From: Gammaproteobacteria bacterium | GTDB taxonomy: Bacteria; Pseudomonadota; Gammaproteobacteria; Xanthomonadales; Marinicellaceae | Assembly (NCBI GenBank): GCA_030430025.1 | Contig: JAUIGR010000012.1 | Coordinates: 1-64,000 of the forward strand | Length of the DNA: 64,000 nucleotides | Direction: 5' to 3' | In this document: piece after piece, positions 9,623-19,772 of the stretch | Layout of the letters: the number at the start of each line of letters is the position of its first letter | Position numbering within the stretch: position 1 is the first letter of the stretch | Notes under the pieces: model-generated | What the model saw: only the letters and a program-made list of their open reading frames with translations | Databases searched by the model: none | What the model was told of the DNA's origin: nothing | Position numbers and translations under genes: made by a program

Positions 9623-11743
9623 ATGAAGAAAATTGTTTGGATTTCTGTGGCTATTTTGATTACTGGATTTTCACAGGCCAACACTCATGATGAAGATCCA
9701 TTCATATGGTTAGAAGATATTGATGGGGAGCGGTCTATGGAGTGGGTGCTCAGTCAAAATAAACAGACTGCTGATCAATACAAGGCTATGCCGATCTATC
9801 AGGAGCTATATTCAGAAGCCATTAGTGCTCTGAATGGCAAAAGTCGAATACCTTCGGTTACTCAAAAAGGTGAATGGGTTTATAACTTTTGGAAAGATGA
9901 TAAAAATCCATTGGGAGTGTATCGACGGGCCAAATTGAAAGAATTTAAAGCCAATAAACCTAAATGGCAAACAGTGCTAGATATGGATCAGTACAATGAG
10001 ATTCATGAAGGCAAGTGGATGTTCAAAGACATGACATGTTTGGCTCCTGAATATCAACATTGTTTGACGTTTTTGTCTCTGGATGGTGGGGATGCAGAAG
10101 TCATGAAAGAATTTAATATGAAGGAAATGGCCTTTGTAAAAGATGGCTTTTCATTACCGTTATCAAAGATGTCTGTTTCTTGGCGTGATGTAGATCATTT
10201 ATTCGTGGCGACTGATTTTGGCAGTAAGTCAATGACAACATCTGGTTATCCAAGGATGTCGAAATTGTGGACTCGTGGTGATGATATAGCCGATGCGAAA
10301 TTATTAATGGCAATTGATCCTGAGCATGTGAAAGTGTTTGCTCAGCGAACAGGCAGTGGTGGTGATGCCAAAGATTTTGTCATTGAAAGTGTCAGTTTTT
10401 GGTCTCAAAAGTATTATCAACTAATCGATAATGAGCCTGTATTACTGAACTTGCCTGAGACAGCTATTGTTAATGGTGATTTTAATGGCCGTATGATTGT
10501 TTCATTGAAAGCCGATTGGCAGTTTGATGGCCAGATTTTGCACGAAGGAACAATTTTGTTGATCAAACCTGAGATACTCACTGGTGAGAAATCAATTATT
10601 GAACAAGGTGACTGGGAAGTTTTTCTAGAGCCTAAAGCCAACCAAAACATCGAATCAATTGATACCAGCGATGAGACGATTATTCTGACCTTATTGGAAG
10701 ATGTGGTTGGTAAACTGATCGTTTACACCCAGAATGATCAAGGTCAATGGAGTAGTCAAACCATTGCATTTCCAGACAATGGTGCAATCACTTTGATGGA
10801 TGTGAATAATGAGTCAGGTGGTTTTTTTGCACAATACCAATCATTTTTGACACCGCCCACCTTATATTATGTTGATGGTGATGACCTAGAGCCTAAAGAG
10901 GTGATGTCACAGCAGGCCAGCTTTGATAGCCGCTTTTACCAAGTAGAACAGTTTTTTGCTCGCTCCAAAGATGGTACTTTTGTACCTTATTTTGTGATCA
11001 TGAATAAAAATACTGTGTTTAATGGTCAAAATCCAACCCATATTTTTTCCTATGGTGGTTTCCGGAATTCCTTAACACCGTCATATTCAGGTTCTTATGA
11101 AGACTTAGAAGGTGCTTATGGCAAGATGTGGCTGGATCGTGGTGGCATCTATGTTTCTGCAAATATCCGTGGCGGTGGTGCTTATGGTCCCAAATGGCAC
11201 AATGCTGCATTAAAAGAAAATCGTCACAAGGCTTACGAGGATTTTGAGGCTGTAGCTGAAGATTTAATCACGCGAAAAATCACTTCACCTGAGCACTTAG
11301 GCATAGAGGGACGCTCCAACGGCGGCTTACTGGTTGGTGCGACCATGACGCGTCGCCCTGATTTATATGGAGCAGTGATTTGTGGTGTGCCGCTGCTCGA
11401 TATGAAACGATATAACAAACTGCTGGCAGGTGCTTCTTGGATGGGAGAATACGGTAATCCGGATGTCCCCGAACAGTGGGCTTATATTAAAGAATACAGT
11501 CCATACCAGAATCTCAAAAGGGATGTTGATTATCCGGCGACATTTTTTTATACATCAACCCATGATGATCGGGTTCATCCAGCACATGCGCGTAAAATGG
11601 CTGCCAAAATGAAGTCATTTGGTTATCCAGTTTGGTATTTTGAAATATCTGAAGGCGGTCATGGAGGTACCTCTGGCTCCAATCAATATTTAGCTGAACG
11701 GTTGGCATTGGCTTTCACACATTTGTGGGTACATCTAAAGTAA
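9623..11743 (+). CDS. Prolyl oligopeptidase family serine peptidase (S9A), exported
   Basis: 706 residues. A signal peptide (1-19, ending SQA) is followed by an N-terminal S9A beta-propeller (DPFIWLEDIDGERSMEWV is the classical family start). The C-terminal alpha/beta hydrolase domain holds the nucleophile in GIEGRSNGGLLVGA, Asp in THDDRVHPAHARKM and His in EGGHGG. It cleaves after proline in small peptides, here probably in the periplasm or outside the cell. The start has an upstream GGGAA ribosome-like site. It stands alone, with a rho-independent terminator after it. Confidence 0.92.
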   Translation: MKKIVWISVAILITGFSQANTHDEDPFIWLEDIDGERSMEWVLSQNKQTADQYKAMPIYQELYSEAISALNGKSRIPSVTQKGEWVYNFWKDDKNPLGVYRRAKLKEFKANKPKWQTVLDMDQYNEIHEGKWMFKDMTCLAPEYQHCLTFLSLDGGDAEVMKEFNMKEMAFVKDGFSLPLSKMSVSWRDVDHLFVATDFGSKSMTTSGYPRMSKLWTRGDDIADAKLLMAIDPEHVKVFAQRTGSGGDAKDFVIESVSFWSQKYYQLIDNEPVLLNLPETAIVNGDFNGRMIVSLKADWQFDGQILHEGTILLIKPEILTGEKSIIEQGDWEVFLEPKANQNIESIDTSDETIILTLLEDVVGKLIVYTQNDQGQWSSQTIAFPDNGAITLMDVNNESGGFFAQYQSFLTPPTLYYVDGDDLEPKEVMSQQASFDSRFYQVEQFFARSKDGTFVPYFVIMNKNTVFNGQNPTHIFSYGGFRNSLTPSYSGSYEDLEGAYGKMWLDRGGIYVSANIRGGGAYGPKWHNAALKENRHKAYEDFEAVAEDLITRKITSPEHLGIEGRSNGGLLVGATMTRRPDLYGAVICGVPLLDMKRYNKLLAGASWMGEYGNPDVPEQWAYIKEYSPYQNLKRDVDYPATFFYTSTHDDRVHPAHARKMAAKMKSFGYPVWYFEISEGGHGGTSGSNQYLAERLALAFTHLWVHLK

Positions 11744-11769
11744 CATCAAACGGTCGCTATTATTAGGTG

Positions 11770-11808
11770 AAAGTCCCCGGAAGTGAGTTTGGGGACTTTG
11801 GGTTTTAT
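11770..11808 (+). terminator. Rho-independent terminator of the S9 peptidase gene
   Basis: A perfect 9-base stem AAAGTCCCC (11770-11778) / GGGGACTTT (11791-11799) with a 12-base loop is followed by GGGTTTTATTT. It lies 27 bases after the stop codon. Confidence 0.65.
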
Positions 11809-11959
11809 TTCAGGTTAATTTGAGATGTTCTTGGTAAGGAGGTGTTATCATTTTCATGATTGATCAGTTTTCTGTCGGTTTTTGATATCCTACAAAATTG
11901 CACATGGTTTTCTGGCGTTGCTGCTAAACACTGATGAGTGTCAGTTTATACTCCTAATT

Positions 11960-12266
11960 AGTCAAGCCTGAAAAAGTCCCTCCTGGTTTTTTTTAGTATC
12001 AGTCAAAAAACACTTAAGCGCAAAAGTGTGATTTTGCTGATGTTTTTTGACCTTACTTGAGCCTGATGGCTCAAGGTAGCACGTCTCTGTGCCACACCAT
12101 CGACCATAAAAAAGTTTCTGGAAAACTTTTTCACGTTAGCCTGAGAGCCGCATGGAAGCGGCGAATAAAAATGCATTGTGACACCTGTTTCCTGGTCGAA
12201 AAAATGTGCGAATTCGAAGTAACTCTGTATATTTAACAATAAGTTATGCATTTTTCAGGTTCGACT
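11960..12266 (-). mobile_element. MITE-like repeat, copy 3
   Basis: Full-length copy (307 bases) with the family terminal inverted repeats, flanked on both sides by AATT (11956-11959, 12267-12270). It carries the same internal hairpins as copies 2 and 4 and an 82-codon version of the family reading frame on the minus strand (12003-12251). Confidence 0.8.
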
Positions 12267-12493
12267 AATTAGTCTATTTAGTCAGAACTGACTACTTACA
12301 TGCTTTGCTACTGACTCGTATGTTGCTTAACAATTTGGGCGATAAGACTCGGGCTGTTTTTTTCATGGGAGTTTATATAGTTCTTTTCGTATGTTTATTT
12401 TGCGCAAATTAATAAATCAATAAGTTACGGTTATTATTTAAAGTAAGACATTCATTAAGTGTTTGATATTTCATGATTTTTTTGTTTTCGTAC

Positions 12494-12556
12494 TTGACTT
12501 GATGTTGTTTTGGTCATAAAGTGCAAATATGTGGTAAAAAGTGTTTTAATAGTGGA
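12494..12556 (+). promoter_or_regulatory. Presumed dcw promoter with MraZ-box-like repeats
   Basis: TTGACT (12494-12499) and CATAAA (12515-12520) could be -35 and -10 boxes, although the 15-base spacer is short. Downstream, GTG-headed pentamers recur with near-helical spacing at 12521, 12531, 12541 and 12552. MraZ is known to bind direct repeats of TGGGN-like boxes spaced by ten bases upstream of its own gene, so autoregulation is inferred. The match to the consensus is loose. Confidence 0.4.
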
Positions 12557-12564
12557 GTAAAGTA

Positions 12565-13014
12565 GTGTTTTACGGTGAAGTTGCACTCAATTTGGATGCC
12601 AAAGGTCGGTTGGCGATACCTTCGATGTATCGTCAACCGATTGTTGATGTATGCCAAAACAAGTTGGTGCTCACCTATAACGCTTATGAAAATGATTCTT
12701 TATGGCTCTATCCCGAAGCAGAATGGGAGAAGGTTCGTGATTCAGTGATGTCATTGAGTACTTTTGATCCAATGCATCGCAATTTACAGAGACGATTAGT
12801 TGGTAGTGCTTATCATTTAATGCCAGATAAAGGGTCTCGAATTTTGTTGCCTATTACATTGCGTCAAGTTGCCTCTATGGAAAAACGTGTTGTGATGTTG
12901 GGGTTGGGGTCTAAATTTGAGATATGGAATGAAGATGCTTTGACACAGCAAAGGCATCAAGTGCCTGCTATCAGCGGTGAGGCATCAGATGCGATGAAAC
13001 AGCTGGTGTTGTGA
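12565..13014 (+). CDS. mraZ: Transcriptional regulator MraZ
   Basis: 149 residues starting at GTG (12565), eight bases after GTGGAG. Two SpoVT/AbrB-like halves are visible: VALNLDAKGRLAIPSMYR near the start and LMPDKGSRILLPITLR in the middle, each with the DxKGR-x-x-(I/L)P signature. MraZ is a dodecameric-ring DNA-binding protein that represses the dcw cluster in enterobacteria and counterbalances RsmH. It is the first gene here and overlaps rsmH. Confidence 0.95.
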   Translation: MFYGEVALNLDAKGRLAIPSMYRQPIVDVCQNKLVLTYNAYENDSLWLYPEAEWEKVRDSVMSLSTFDPMHRNLQRRLVGSAYHLMPDKGSRILLPITLRQVASMEKRVVMLGLGSKFEIWNEDALTQQRHQVPAISGEASDAMKQLVL

Positions 13015-13937
13015 TGTATCAAGAATTGCATCAATCTGTATTACTTAATGAGTCGGTAGCAGCATTGGTTATAAATAAGTCAGGCTGTTATTTGGACAGT
13101 ACTTTTGGTCGAGGTGGTCACAGTCGGGCGATTCTAAACCAGTTGAATAATGAAGGTCGTTTGTATGTCATTGATTGTGATCCAGAGGCTTTGGTTTTTG
13201 CTGAAGCTTTGGCGAAAGAGGATGATCGAGTGACGGTTTTGGTTGGTAAGTTTGAATCTGTGATTGTTGATTTATTGTCTCAAGGTAAACAGTTTGATGG
13301 TGTATTTTTTGACTTTGGTGTTTCTTCACCACAATTAGATGATCCTCAACGTGGCTTTAGTTTTCAGCATAATGGTCCTTTGGATATGAGAATGAATAAT
13401 CAGACGGGAATGTCTGCTGCCGACTGGATTAATCAGGCCAATGTTAATGACATGAAGACCATATTTTGGCAATACGGTGATGAAAAAAATGCAGCCAGGA
13501 TCGCCAAAGCAATAACCATTGCTCGAGAAGATAAACGCATAGAAACAACGCGTGATTTGGTGGAGGTCATTTTAAAAGTCAATAAACCACACCCTAAAGA
13601 AAAAAAACATCCGGCTACACGTGTATTTCAGGCTATTCGAATTTTTATTAACGATGAATTAGGACAAATTGAACGTACCTTACCAAAGGCGCTTAAGTTA
13701 TTAAAAGCTGGTGGTAGATTGGTGGTGATCAGTTTTCACTCCTTAGAAGATCGTATTGTCAAGCGCTTTATGCGGTCGATGTCAAAGCCGGAGTCAATTG
13801 GTCGACGGTTGCCTGTGGTGCCAGATTATTTACGTCCTGCTGTAATTAAGGTGGTGGGTAAGCCCACAAAAGCATGTGATATTGATACTAATGTTCGTGC
13901 CCGCAGTGCTGTTATGAGAGTCGCAGAGGTGTTGTGA
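13011..13937 (+). CDS. rsmH: 16S rRNA (cytosine1402-N4)-methyltransferase RsmH
   Basis: 308 residues. S-adenosylmethionine-binding motif DSTFGRGGHSRAIL near residues 28-42, the FDFGVSSPQLDDPQRGFSF segment and the late VISFHSLEDRIVKRF signature identify MraW/RsmH, which methylates C1402 of 16S rRNA at the P site. GTG (13011) and ATG (13014) are both possible starts; the stop of mraZ overlaps them. Confidence 0.95.
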   Translation: MMYQELHQSVLLNESVAALVINKSGCYLDSTFGRGGHSRAILNQLNNEGRLYVIDCDPEALVFAEALAKEDDRVTVLVGKFESVIVDLLSQGKQFDGVFFDFGVSSPQLDDPQRGFSFQHNGPLDMRMNNQTGMSAADWINQANVNDMKTIFWQYGDEKNAARIAKAITIAREDKRIETTRDLVEVILKVNKPHPKEKKHPATRVFQAIRIFINDELGQIERTLPKALKLLKAGGRLVVISFHSLEDRIVKRFMRSMSKPESIGRRLPVVPDYLRPAVIKVVGKPTKACDIDTNVRARSAVMRVAEVL

Positions 13938-14203
13938 TGGTTCGATTGTTTCTTTCTTTGTTGTTGTTATCTGTTGGAATGACTACGTTAGTGGCTTATG
14001 TTTATAGCCAAAATGAAACAAGAAAGGTGTTTGCTGCATTACAAAAAGTTGAGGATGAGCAGATGCAACTTAGAACAGAATGGGGTCGGTTGCAGATCGA
14101 AAAGGCAGCCTATTCAGCCAGCTTTAAAGTGGCGGCTGTAGCTAAAAAGGAGTTGAATATGAGACTGCCTGAGCGAGCACAGACTTTGGTGGTTAAGCGA
14201 TGA
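13934..14203 (+). CDS. ftsL: Cell division protein FtsL
   Basis: 89 residues: a short cytoplasmic start, one membrane segment (about 4-22) and a periplasmic coiled coil with heptads (FAALQKVEDEQMQLRTEWGRLQIEK). This is the size and layout of FtsL, which forms a complex with FtsB and FtsQ at the septum and activates FtsWI. It starts within the end of rsmH (GTG 13934 or ATG 13937) and overlaps ftsI by four bases. Confidence 0.9.
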   Translation: MMVRLFLSLLLLSVGMTTLVAYVYSQNETRKVFAALQKVEDEQMQLRTEWGRLQIEKAAYSASFKVAAVAKKELNMRLPERAQTLVVKR

Positions 14204-15912
14204 GAAAGAGCGCTCAGTCAAGAGTAAACATCAGTCTCAGGATAGCCATTGTGATGGCTTTTTTATTATGTTTCTTTGTTATTGTCCTGGGTCGTGCTTT
14301 CACTATGCAGGTCAGTCGAACTGATTTTTATAAAATTCAGGCTGACAAACGACATGTCAGAGAAGTGGAAATCCCGGTGTCTCGTGGTGCCATTTATGAT
14401 CGGAATGAAGAGCCATTGGCTTTGAGTTCTCAGATGGAATCTGTGGGAATCAATCCCGAAAAATTGCTGAATCAGTTCAGTAAGGTAGACCAACTGGCTG
14501 AAGTACTGGACTTGAATGCAGAAAAATTAAAGCAAATCATCACCAGCCACAAAGATCGACACTTTTTATATATTAAAAGACGCATTACTCCTGCAGTGGC
14601 TGATTCGGTGCGTGCTTTAGATATGACAGGTGTTGAATTTAGGGCAGAGTTTAAGCGTTTTTATCCTACTGGAGAAGTATTCGGTAATGTGATTGGTTTT
14701 ACCAATATTGATGATCAGGGCCAGGAAGGGTTAGAACAGACCTATGATCAGTGGTTAACCGGTGTGTCTGGTAAAAAGATGGTGGTTAAAGATTTGTTAG
14801 GTCAAGTGGTTTCAGATATAGATGTGGATGAACTTCAAGCACCTATGCCAGGTAAGGACTTACATTTGAGTATTGATAAACGTCTCCAGTATGTTGCTTA
14901 TTATGAACTGAAAAAGGCAGTGGCTATTCACCAGGCTGACTCTGGGTCTGCTGTGGTACTTGATGTTAATACGGGTGAAGTGCTGGCGATGGTTAACAGA
15001 CCTTCATTGAATCCCAATGCGGCTAATAAAAGCATAGAGGGTTTAAGAAATAGAGCGTTAACAGATATATACGAACCAGGATCAGTAATGAAACCATTTG
15101 CAGTGATTGCTGCATTAGAAAGTGGCCACTACGATGTTAATTCAATGATTAATACCTCCCCCGGTGTTTACAAGTTAGATGGTTTTACTATACATGATTT
15201 TCGAGATTATGGTCAGTTGAGCTTGGTAGATATCTTGGTTAAATCCAGTAATGTAGGTATGGCCAAACTGGTCTTGGATTTGGGAAAAGAGCATTTGTGG
15301 GATGTTTATCAGCGGTTTGGTTTTGGCCAAAAAACAGGAGTTGGTTTTTTAGGTGAGTCAGCGGGCTATTTACCTCATCATGAGCGTTGGCGAACTTCAG
15401 ACCATGCAGCATTATCGCGTGGTTATAATTTATCTGTTACTACTTTACAGTTAGCATCTGCCTATTCGGTATTTGCTAATCAGGGACGCTATCGTCAGCC
15501 TACACTAATCAAAGGCAATGTCAATGAGGATAAAGCGGTAATGGATCCACAAATTGCTGCTGAAATGTTAAATATGTTGACACATGTCGTAGATGACGCA
15601 GTTAATCATAGGGCCGCCATACCTAATTATTCCGTTGCGGGTAAAACAGGGACCGCAAAAATTGCTGAAAAGGGAGGCTATTCAGATAACTATATTGCAT
15701 CATTTGCTGGTTTTGCACCTGCCAGTGCACCACGTTTGGTGGTGGTTGTTAGTATCACTAACCCGAAAGGAGAAGAATATTATGGTGGCCAAGTGGCAGC
15801 ACCTGTGTTTTCAGAAATCATGAAAGCAGGTTTGCGCCTCTTGAATGTGCCAGGTGATAGGGAGAAGATGGTAGTGGCCGATGATTCATCAATAGAGGTG
15901 GTTGATGAATAA
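14200..15912 (+). CDS. ftsI: Septal peptidoglycan transpeptidase FtsI (PBP3)
   Basis: 570 residues. One N-terminal membrane segment (about 15-33), a PBP dimerisation domain (about 55-210) and a transpeptidase domain with SxxK at 295-298 (SVMK), SxN at 349-351 (SSN) and KTG at 482-484. It cross-links septal peptidoglycan together with FtsW. The ATG overlaps the ftsL stop (ATGA). All catalytic residues are present. Confidence 0.95.
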   Translation: MRKSAQSRVNISLRIAIVMAFLLCFFVIVLGRAFTMQVSRTDFYKIQADKRHVREVEIPVSRGAIYDRNEEPLALSSQMESVGINPEKLLNQFSKVDQLAEVLDLNAEKLKQIITSHKDRHFLYIKRRITPAVADSVRALDMTGVEFRAEFKRFYPTGEVFGNVIGFTNIDDQGQEGLEQTYDQWLTGVSGKKMVVKDLLGQVVSDIDVDELQAPMPGKDLHLSIDKRLQYVAYYELKKAVAIHQADSGSAVVLDVNTGEVLAMVNRPSLNPNAANKSIEGLRNRALTDIYEPGSVMKPFAVIAALESGHYDVNSMINTSPGVYKLDGFTIHDFRDYGQLSLVDILVKSSNVGMAKLVLDLGKEHLWDVYQRFGFGQKTGVGFLGESAGYLPHHERWRTSDHAALSRGYNLSVTTLQLASAYSVFANQGRYRQPTLIKGNVNEDKAVMDPQIAAEMLNMLTHVVDDAVNHRAAIPNYSVAGKTGTAKIAEKGGYSDNYIASFAGFAPASAPRLVVVVSITNPKGEEYYGGQVAAPVFSEIMKAGLRLLNVPGDREKMVVADDSSIEVVDE

Positions 15913-17356
15913 AAATTGGCATGATGTGTTGTTACTGTGTGGTCAGCCTGTGACAGGAGATAATTTTGCGGTTAAAGACTGGCAATTGGATAGTCGTGAG
16001 ATTTTGCCAGGTGATGTTTTTGTTGCTGTAGCAGGCGAAACAGCTCATGGTTCAGCGTTTGTGGAACATGCTTTGCAACAAGGTGCTGTAGCTATATTAA
16101 GTGATCGTCAACTGGATTGTTTGCCAGTGCCGGTAGTAGTGTTAGAAGATTTGCTTGAGCGTTTGGGAGAATTAGCACATTGTTATTATGGTATGCCTAG
16201 TGAGCACTTGGGTGTGTTAGCTGTGACGGGTACCAATGGTAAAACTTCGGTGGCATGGTTTCTTGTGCAAGGATTGAAAGTCAAAGGAATCAAAGCGGCC
16301 TATATTGGCACACTGGGCGCAGGTTTAATTAATGATTTACGGCCAATAGGGAATACAACGCCATCAGTTTTGACAGTACATCGTTTGCTGTCAAAATTCG
16401 TTGAACTAGGGGTTCAATATGTGGCTATGGAAGTGTCTTCACATGCGTTAACACAAGGCCGTATTAATGGAGTGCGCTGTCAGCATAGCCTCTATACAAA
16501 TTTAAGTCGAGATCACTTGGACTATCATCATTCAATGGCGGATTATGAGGGTGCGAAAAAGCGTCTGTTCACTGATTTTTCTTGTGCTTTAGCGGTTGTC
16601 AATGCGGATGATGAGGTGGGTCGTTCTTGGTTGGTTGATGGGATTAATGCAAAACAAGTTGAGTCTTGTGGTGTTGACTATGTTGCTGATTGGCGTGCTA
16701 CTGATGTAGTTTACGAGATTGATGGCTTGCGATTTAATTTACAGTATAAGAGTAACAGTGTTCCTGTTAAGTGCTTCTTAATGGGTCGTTTTAACGTAGA
16801 GAATTTATTATTGGTTGCTGCCAGTCTTCATGGTTTGGGGATTACATTGGCTGAACTGTCAGATGTTCTGTCTCAGTTACCCACAGTGCCAGGTCGAATG
16901 GATATGCTTTTTGATGAAGAGAAAAGTATAACCTGGGTAGTTGATTATGCTCATACACCAGAGGCTTTAAATTCTGTATTGGCCGCTATTCGTGCACATG
17001 TCAAAGGGAGATTGTGGTGTGTGTTTGGTTGTGGTGGTGATCGTGATCATGGTAAACGTACGCTCATGGGACAGGCAGCTGTTCAGGGTGCAGATAAAGT
17101 GGTGGTGACCAGTGATAATCCGAGAACAGAGCCATCAGAAACGATCATTGAAGACATTATAAATGGTATTAAACTTAAGGTTAAGGTCATTGTCGATCGG
17201 AAGCAGGCCATTCAATGGACTGCTGGTCAGTCAGTTAAGGGTGATGTCATACTGGTAGCAGGAAAGGGACATGAAGACTATCAGGAAATCAATGGAGTAA
17301 AGTATCCGTTTAATGATGCCCGTATCATTAAGCAAATAATGGAGCAGGCTGCATGA
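15905..17356 (+). CDS. murE: UDP-MurNAc-tripeptide synthetase MurE
   Basis: About 483 residues. Mur-ligase P-loop VTGTNGKTSVAW (near residue 105), the central domain TNLSRDHLDYH and a C-terminal domain containing DNPR within TSDNPRTEP. DNPR is the motif that marks meso-diaminopimelate-adding MurE, so the peptidoglycan should be DAP type. ATG 15905 is preferred over TTG 15902 because AGAGGTG (15894-15900) is then correctly spaced. The frame overlaps the end of ftsI and shares ATGA with murF. Confidence 0.95.
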   Translation: MNKNWHDVLLLCGQPVTGDNFAVKDWQLDSREILPGDVFVAVAGETAHGSAFVEHALQQGAVAILSDRQLDCLPVPVVVLEDLLERLGELAHCYYGMPSEHLGVLAVTGTNGKTSVAWFLVQGLKVKGIKAAYIGTLGAGLINDLRPIGNTTPSVLTVHRLLSKFVELGVQYVAMEVSSHALTQGRINGVRCQHSLYTNLSRDHLDYHHSMADYEGAKKRLFTDFSCALAVVNADDEVGRSWLVDGINAKQVESCGVDYVADWRATDVVYEIDGLRFNLQYKSNSVPVKCFLMGRFNVENLLLVAASLHGLGITLAELSDVLSQLPTVPGRMDMLFDEEKSITWVVDYAHTPEALNSVLAAIRAHVKGRLWCVFGCGGDRDHGKRTLMGQAAVQGADKVVVTSDNPRTEPSETIIEDIINGIKLKVKVIVDRKQAIQWTAGQSVKGDVILVAGKGHEDYQEINGVKYPFNDARIIKQIMEQAA

Positions 17357-18693
17357 TCAAAATGAATCTACATCAAATTTGTGCGATTGTTGGCGGTCGA
17401 ATGGCAGGTAAGGAAGCCCGGGTCAGTGGTGTTTCGACTGACTCAAGACAGATTACCCCAGGTCAATTATTTGTCGCTTTAAAAGGTAAGAACTATAACG
17501 GTGAGGATTTTTGTGCTCAGGCTGTTTCTAGAGGTGCGGTTGCAGTCATGGTTTCACAGGCAGTAGAAGTCGATGTGCCACAAATTATCTGTGATAATAC
17601 TTTAGAGGCATTGACTGCTGTTGCTAAAGCTTGGTTGCATTTGTGTCAAGTGAAAGTGATTGCTGTCACAGGTTCTAACGGTAAGACTACAGTTAAAAAC
17701 ATGTTGCATGCGGTGTTGTCACAATCTCACCGATGTTTTGTCACTCCTGGTAACCTCAACAATGAAATTGGTGTGCCTCTGAGCCTATTGGAAATTGATC
17801 CCAAGGATGAGTTTGCAGTGATTGAAATGGGTGCGGCTAAAAAAGGAGATATCGCCTATTTAACTTCGATTGCTGAGCCTGATATTGCTTTAGTTAATAA
17901 TGTGTCTAACGCACATGTAGGGCGATTTGGTTCTGTGGAAAATATTGCCCAAGGTAAAGGAGAAATTTATCAAGCTTTGTCAGCACAAGGTATTGCCATC
18001 ATTAATCAAGATGATTTTTTTGCTCCGCAATGGCAAGAAAAACTGGTTAGCGAGTCATTATGTTTTGGTATAACAGCAAATGTGGATGTGAGGTTAATAC
18101 TAAGTGAAACCAGTCGCCTTCAATGTGAGTTTGATGGTCAACGAATAGACATTGGGTTATCTGTGCTTGGAAGACACAATCAATACAATGCATGTGCAGT
18201 GGTGACGATTGCCTATGCGCTTGGCATTAGTGTTGCTGATATTGAGAAAGGATTGAGGATTTTTAAGCCTGCTCCAGGGCGAATGGAGATGGTTGGTCAA
18301 CTTAAAGGAGTGACTGTTGTTAATGATTCTTACAATGCCAATTTGGCATCGAGTAAAGCAGCGATCGATGTTTTGCACTGTATGCCAAAACCGACAATGC
18401 TGGTGATGGGTGATATGGCCGAGTTGGGGGTTTTTGCAAATCAAATGCATCAAGACATAGGAGCGTACGCAGAAGAGAAAGGCATTGACCAAGTGATTGC
18501 TGTTGGACGTTATGCTTCCTTTATTTGTGAGAAAAAAGTTTCAGGCTGTCAAACATATGAAGAAATAGCTGAAGTCATTGATGCTTTAAAGTCAGAATGG
18601 CCTGAAAAGGGTACTGTATTAATTAAAGGTTCCCGTGGAATGGGTATGGAACGTGTGGTTGGGGCGCTTTTTAATGAAGAGGTTACAGAATGA
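17353..18693 (+). CDS. murF: UDP-MurNAc-pentapeptide synthetase MurF
   Basis: 446 residues with the Mur ligase ATP loop [14 protein letters not shown], a [15 protein letters not shown]-terminal substrate domain motif and the NDSYNAN segment conserved in MurF. It adds D-Ala-D-Ala to the tripeptide precursor in the cytoplasm. It overlaps murE and mraY by four bases each. Confidence 0.95.
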   Translation: MIKMNLHQICAIVGGRMAGKEARVSGVSTDSRQITPGQLFVALKGKNYNGEDFCAQAVSRGAVAVMVSQAVEVDVPQIICDNTLEALTAVAKAWLHLCQVKVIAVTGSNGKTTVKNMLHAVLSQSHRCFVTPGNLNNEIGVPLSLLEIDPKDEFAVIEMGAAKKGDIAYLTSIAEPDIALVNNVSNAHVGRFGSVENIAQGKGEIYQALSAQGIAIINQDDFFAPQWQEKLVSESLCFGITANVDVRLILSETSRLQCEFDGQRIDIGLSVLGRHNQYNACAVVTIAYALGISVADIEKGLRIFKPAPGRMEMVGQLKGVTVVNDSYNANLASSKAAIDVLHCMPKPTMLVMGDMAELGVFANQMHQDIGAYAEEKGIDQVIAVGRYASFICEKKVSGCQTYEEIAEVIDALKSEWPEKGTVLIKGSRGMGMERVVGALFNEEVTE

Positions 18694-19772
18694 TTCTATG
18701 GCTAGCAGAATTATTGGAAGGACAGTTTTCTTGGCTGAATCTGTTCGGGTACCAAACATTTCGCGCCATTATGGCTGCTTTGACTGCTTTGTTTTTCTCG
18801 TTGTTGTTGGGTCCTTGGTTCATCAGAAAGTTACAGATTAAACAAATTGGTCAACAAGTCAGAGACTTTGGTCCAGAATCTCATTTAATTAAACAAGGGA
18901 CGCCAACCATGGGTGGAGCCATGATACTGACTGTCATTATCATGACGACTTTATTGTGGAGTAATTTAACCAATGAATATGTATGGTTGTGTTTATACGT
19001 TTTATTTGGGTTCGGTTTAGTCGGGTGGTTGGATGATTATCGAAAGTTAGTTTTGAAAGACTCAGCAGGACTGGCTGCGCGGTGGAAGTATTTGTTGCAG
19101 TCGCTGTTTGGAGTCACTGCAGTGGTTTATTTGTATTGTTACGGTGATGACAGTATTTCGACACAGTTGGTCCTGCCACTAATCAGTGATTTTGATTGGC
19201 ATTTAGGTTGGTTAACGGTGCCATTAGGTTATTTTGTGATTGTAGGGTCTTCCAATGCCGTAAATTTAACAGATGGTCTTGATGGACTGGCTATTATGCC
19301 AACAGTTTTAGTGGGTTCTGCACTTGGTGTCTTTGCTTATGTTTCTGGTCATGCACAGTTTTCAGAGTATTTGTTGATCCCATTTATCCCTGGAACTGGT
19401 GAAATGACTATTTTTTGTGCAGCCATGGCTGGTGCTGGTCTTGGTTTTTTATGGTTTAACACATACCCAGCACAAGTGTTTATGGGTGATGTGGGTGCTT
19501 TGGCATTAGGTGCGGCTTTGGGTCTGGTGGCCTTTATTACCCGACAAGAGTTCGTTTTTTTTGTCATGGGTGGTGTGTTTGTTATGGAAACAGTATCTGT
19601 GATATTGCAGGTTGCATCGTTTAAGTTATTAGGTCGTCGCATTTTCAGGATGGCACCGATACACCATCATTTTGAATTAAAAGGTTGGGCAGAACCTAAA
19701 GTAATTGTTAGGTTTTGGATTATTTCAATCATATTGGTGCTGGTTGGCTTAGCTAGTTTAAAGGTTAGGTAA
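18690..19772 (+). CDS. mraY: Phospho-MurNAc-pentapeptide transferase MraY
   Basis: 360 residues and about ten membrane segments. The catalytic motifs are present: the WLDDYRKL loop, [24 protein letters not shown] and the HHHFELKGW loop near the end. It makes lipid I on the inner membrane. The start overlaps murF (ATGA) and the stop overlaps the ftsW start (TAATG). Confidence 0.96.
   Translation: MILWLAELLEGQFSWLNLFGYQTFRAIMAALTALFFSLLLGPWFIRKLQIKQIGQQVRDFGPESHLIKQGTPTMGGAMILTVIIMTTLLWSNLTNEYVWLCLYVLFGFGLVGWLDDYRKLVLKDSAGLAARWKYLLQSLFGVTAVVYLYCYGDDSISTQLVLPLISDFDWHLGWLTVPLGYFVIVGSSNAVNLTDGLDGLAIMPTVLVGSALGVFAYVSGHAQFSEYLLIPFIPGTGEMTIFCAAMAGAGLGFLWFNTYPAQVFMGDVGALALGAALGLVAFITRQEFVFFVMGGVFVMETVSVILQVASFKLLGRRIFRMAPIHHHFELKGWAEPKVIVRFWIISIILVLVGLASLKVR

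Larger units (their letters stand above)
11744..12564. other. Long intergenic region before the dcw cluster
   Basis: The region holds the peptidase terminator, one MITE-like copy (11960-12266) and the presumed mraZ promoter and operator (12494-12556). No protein gene is seen. Confidence 0.6.
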
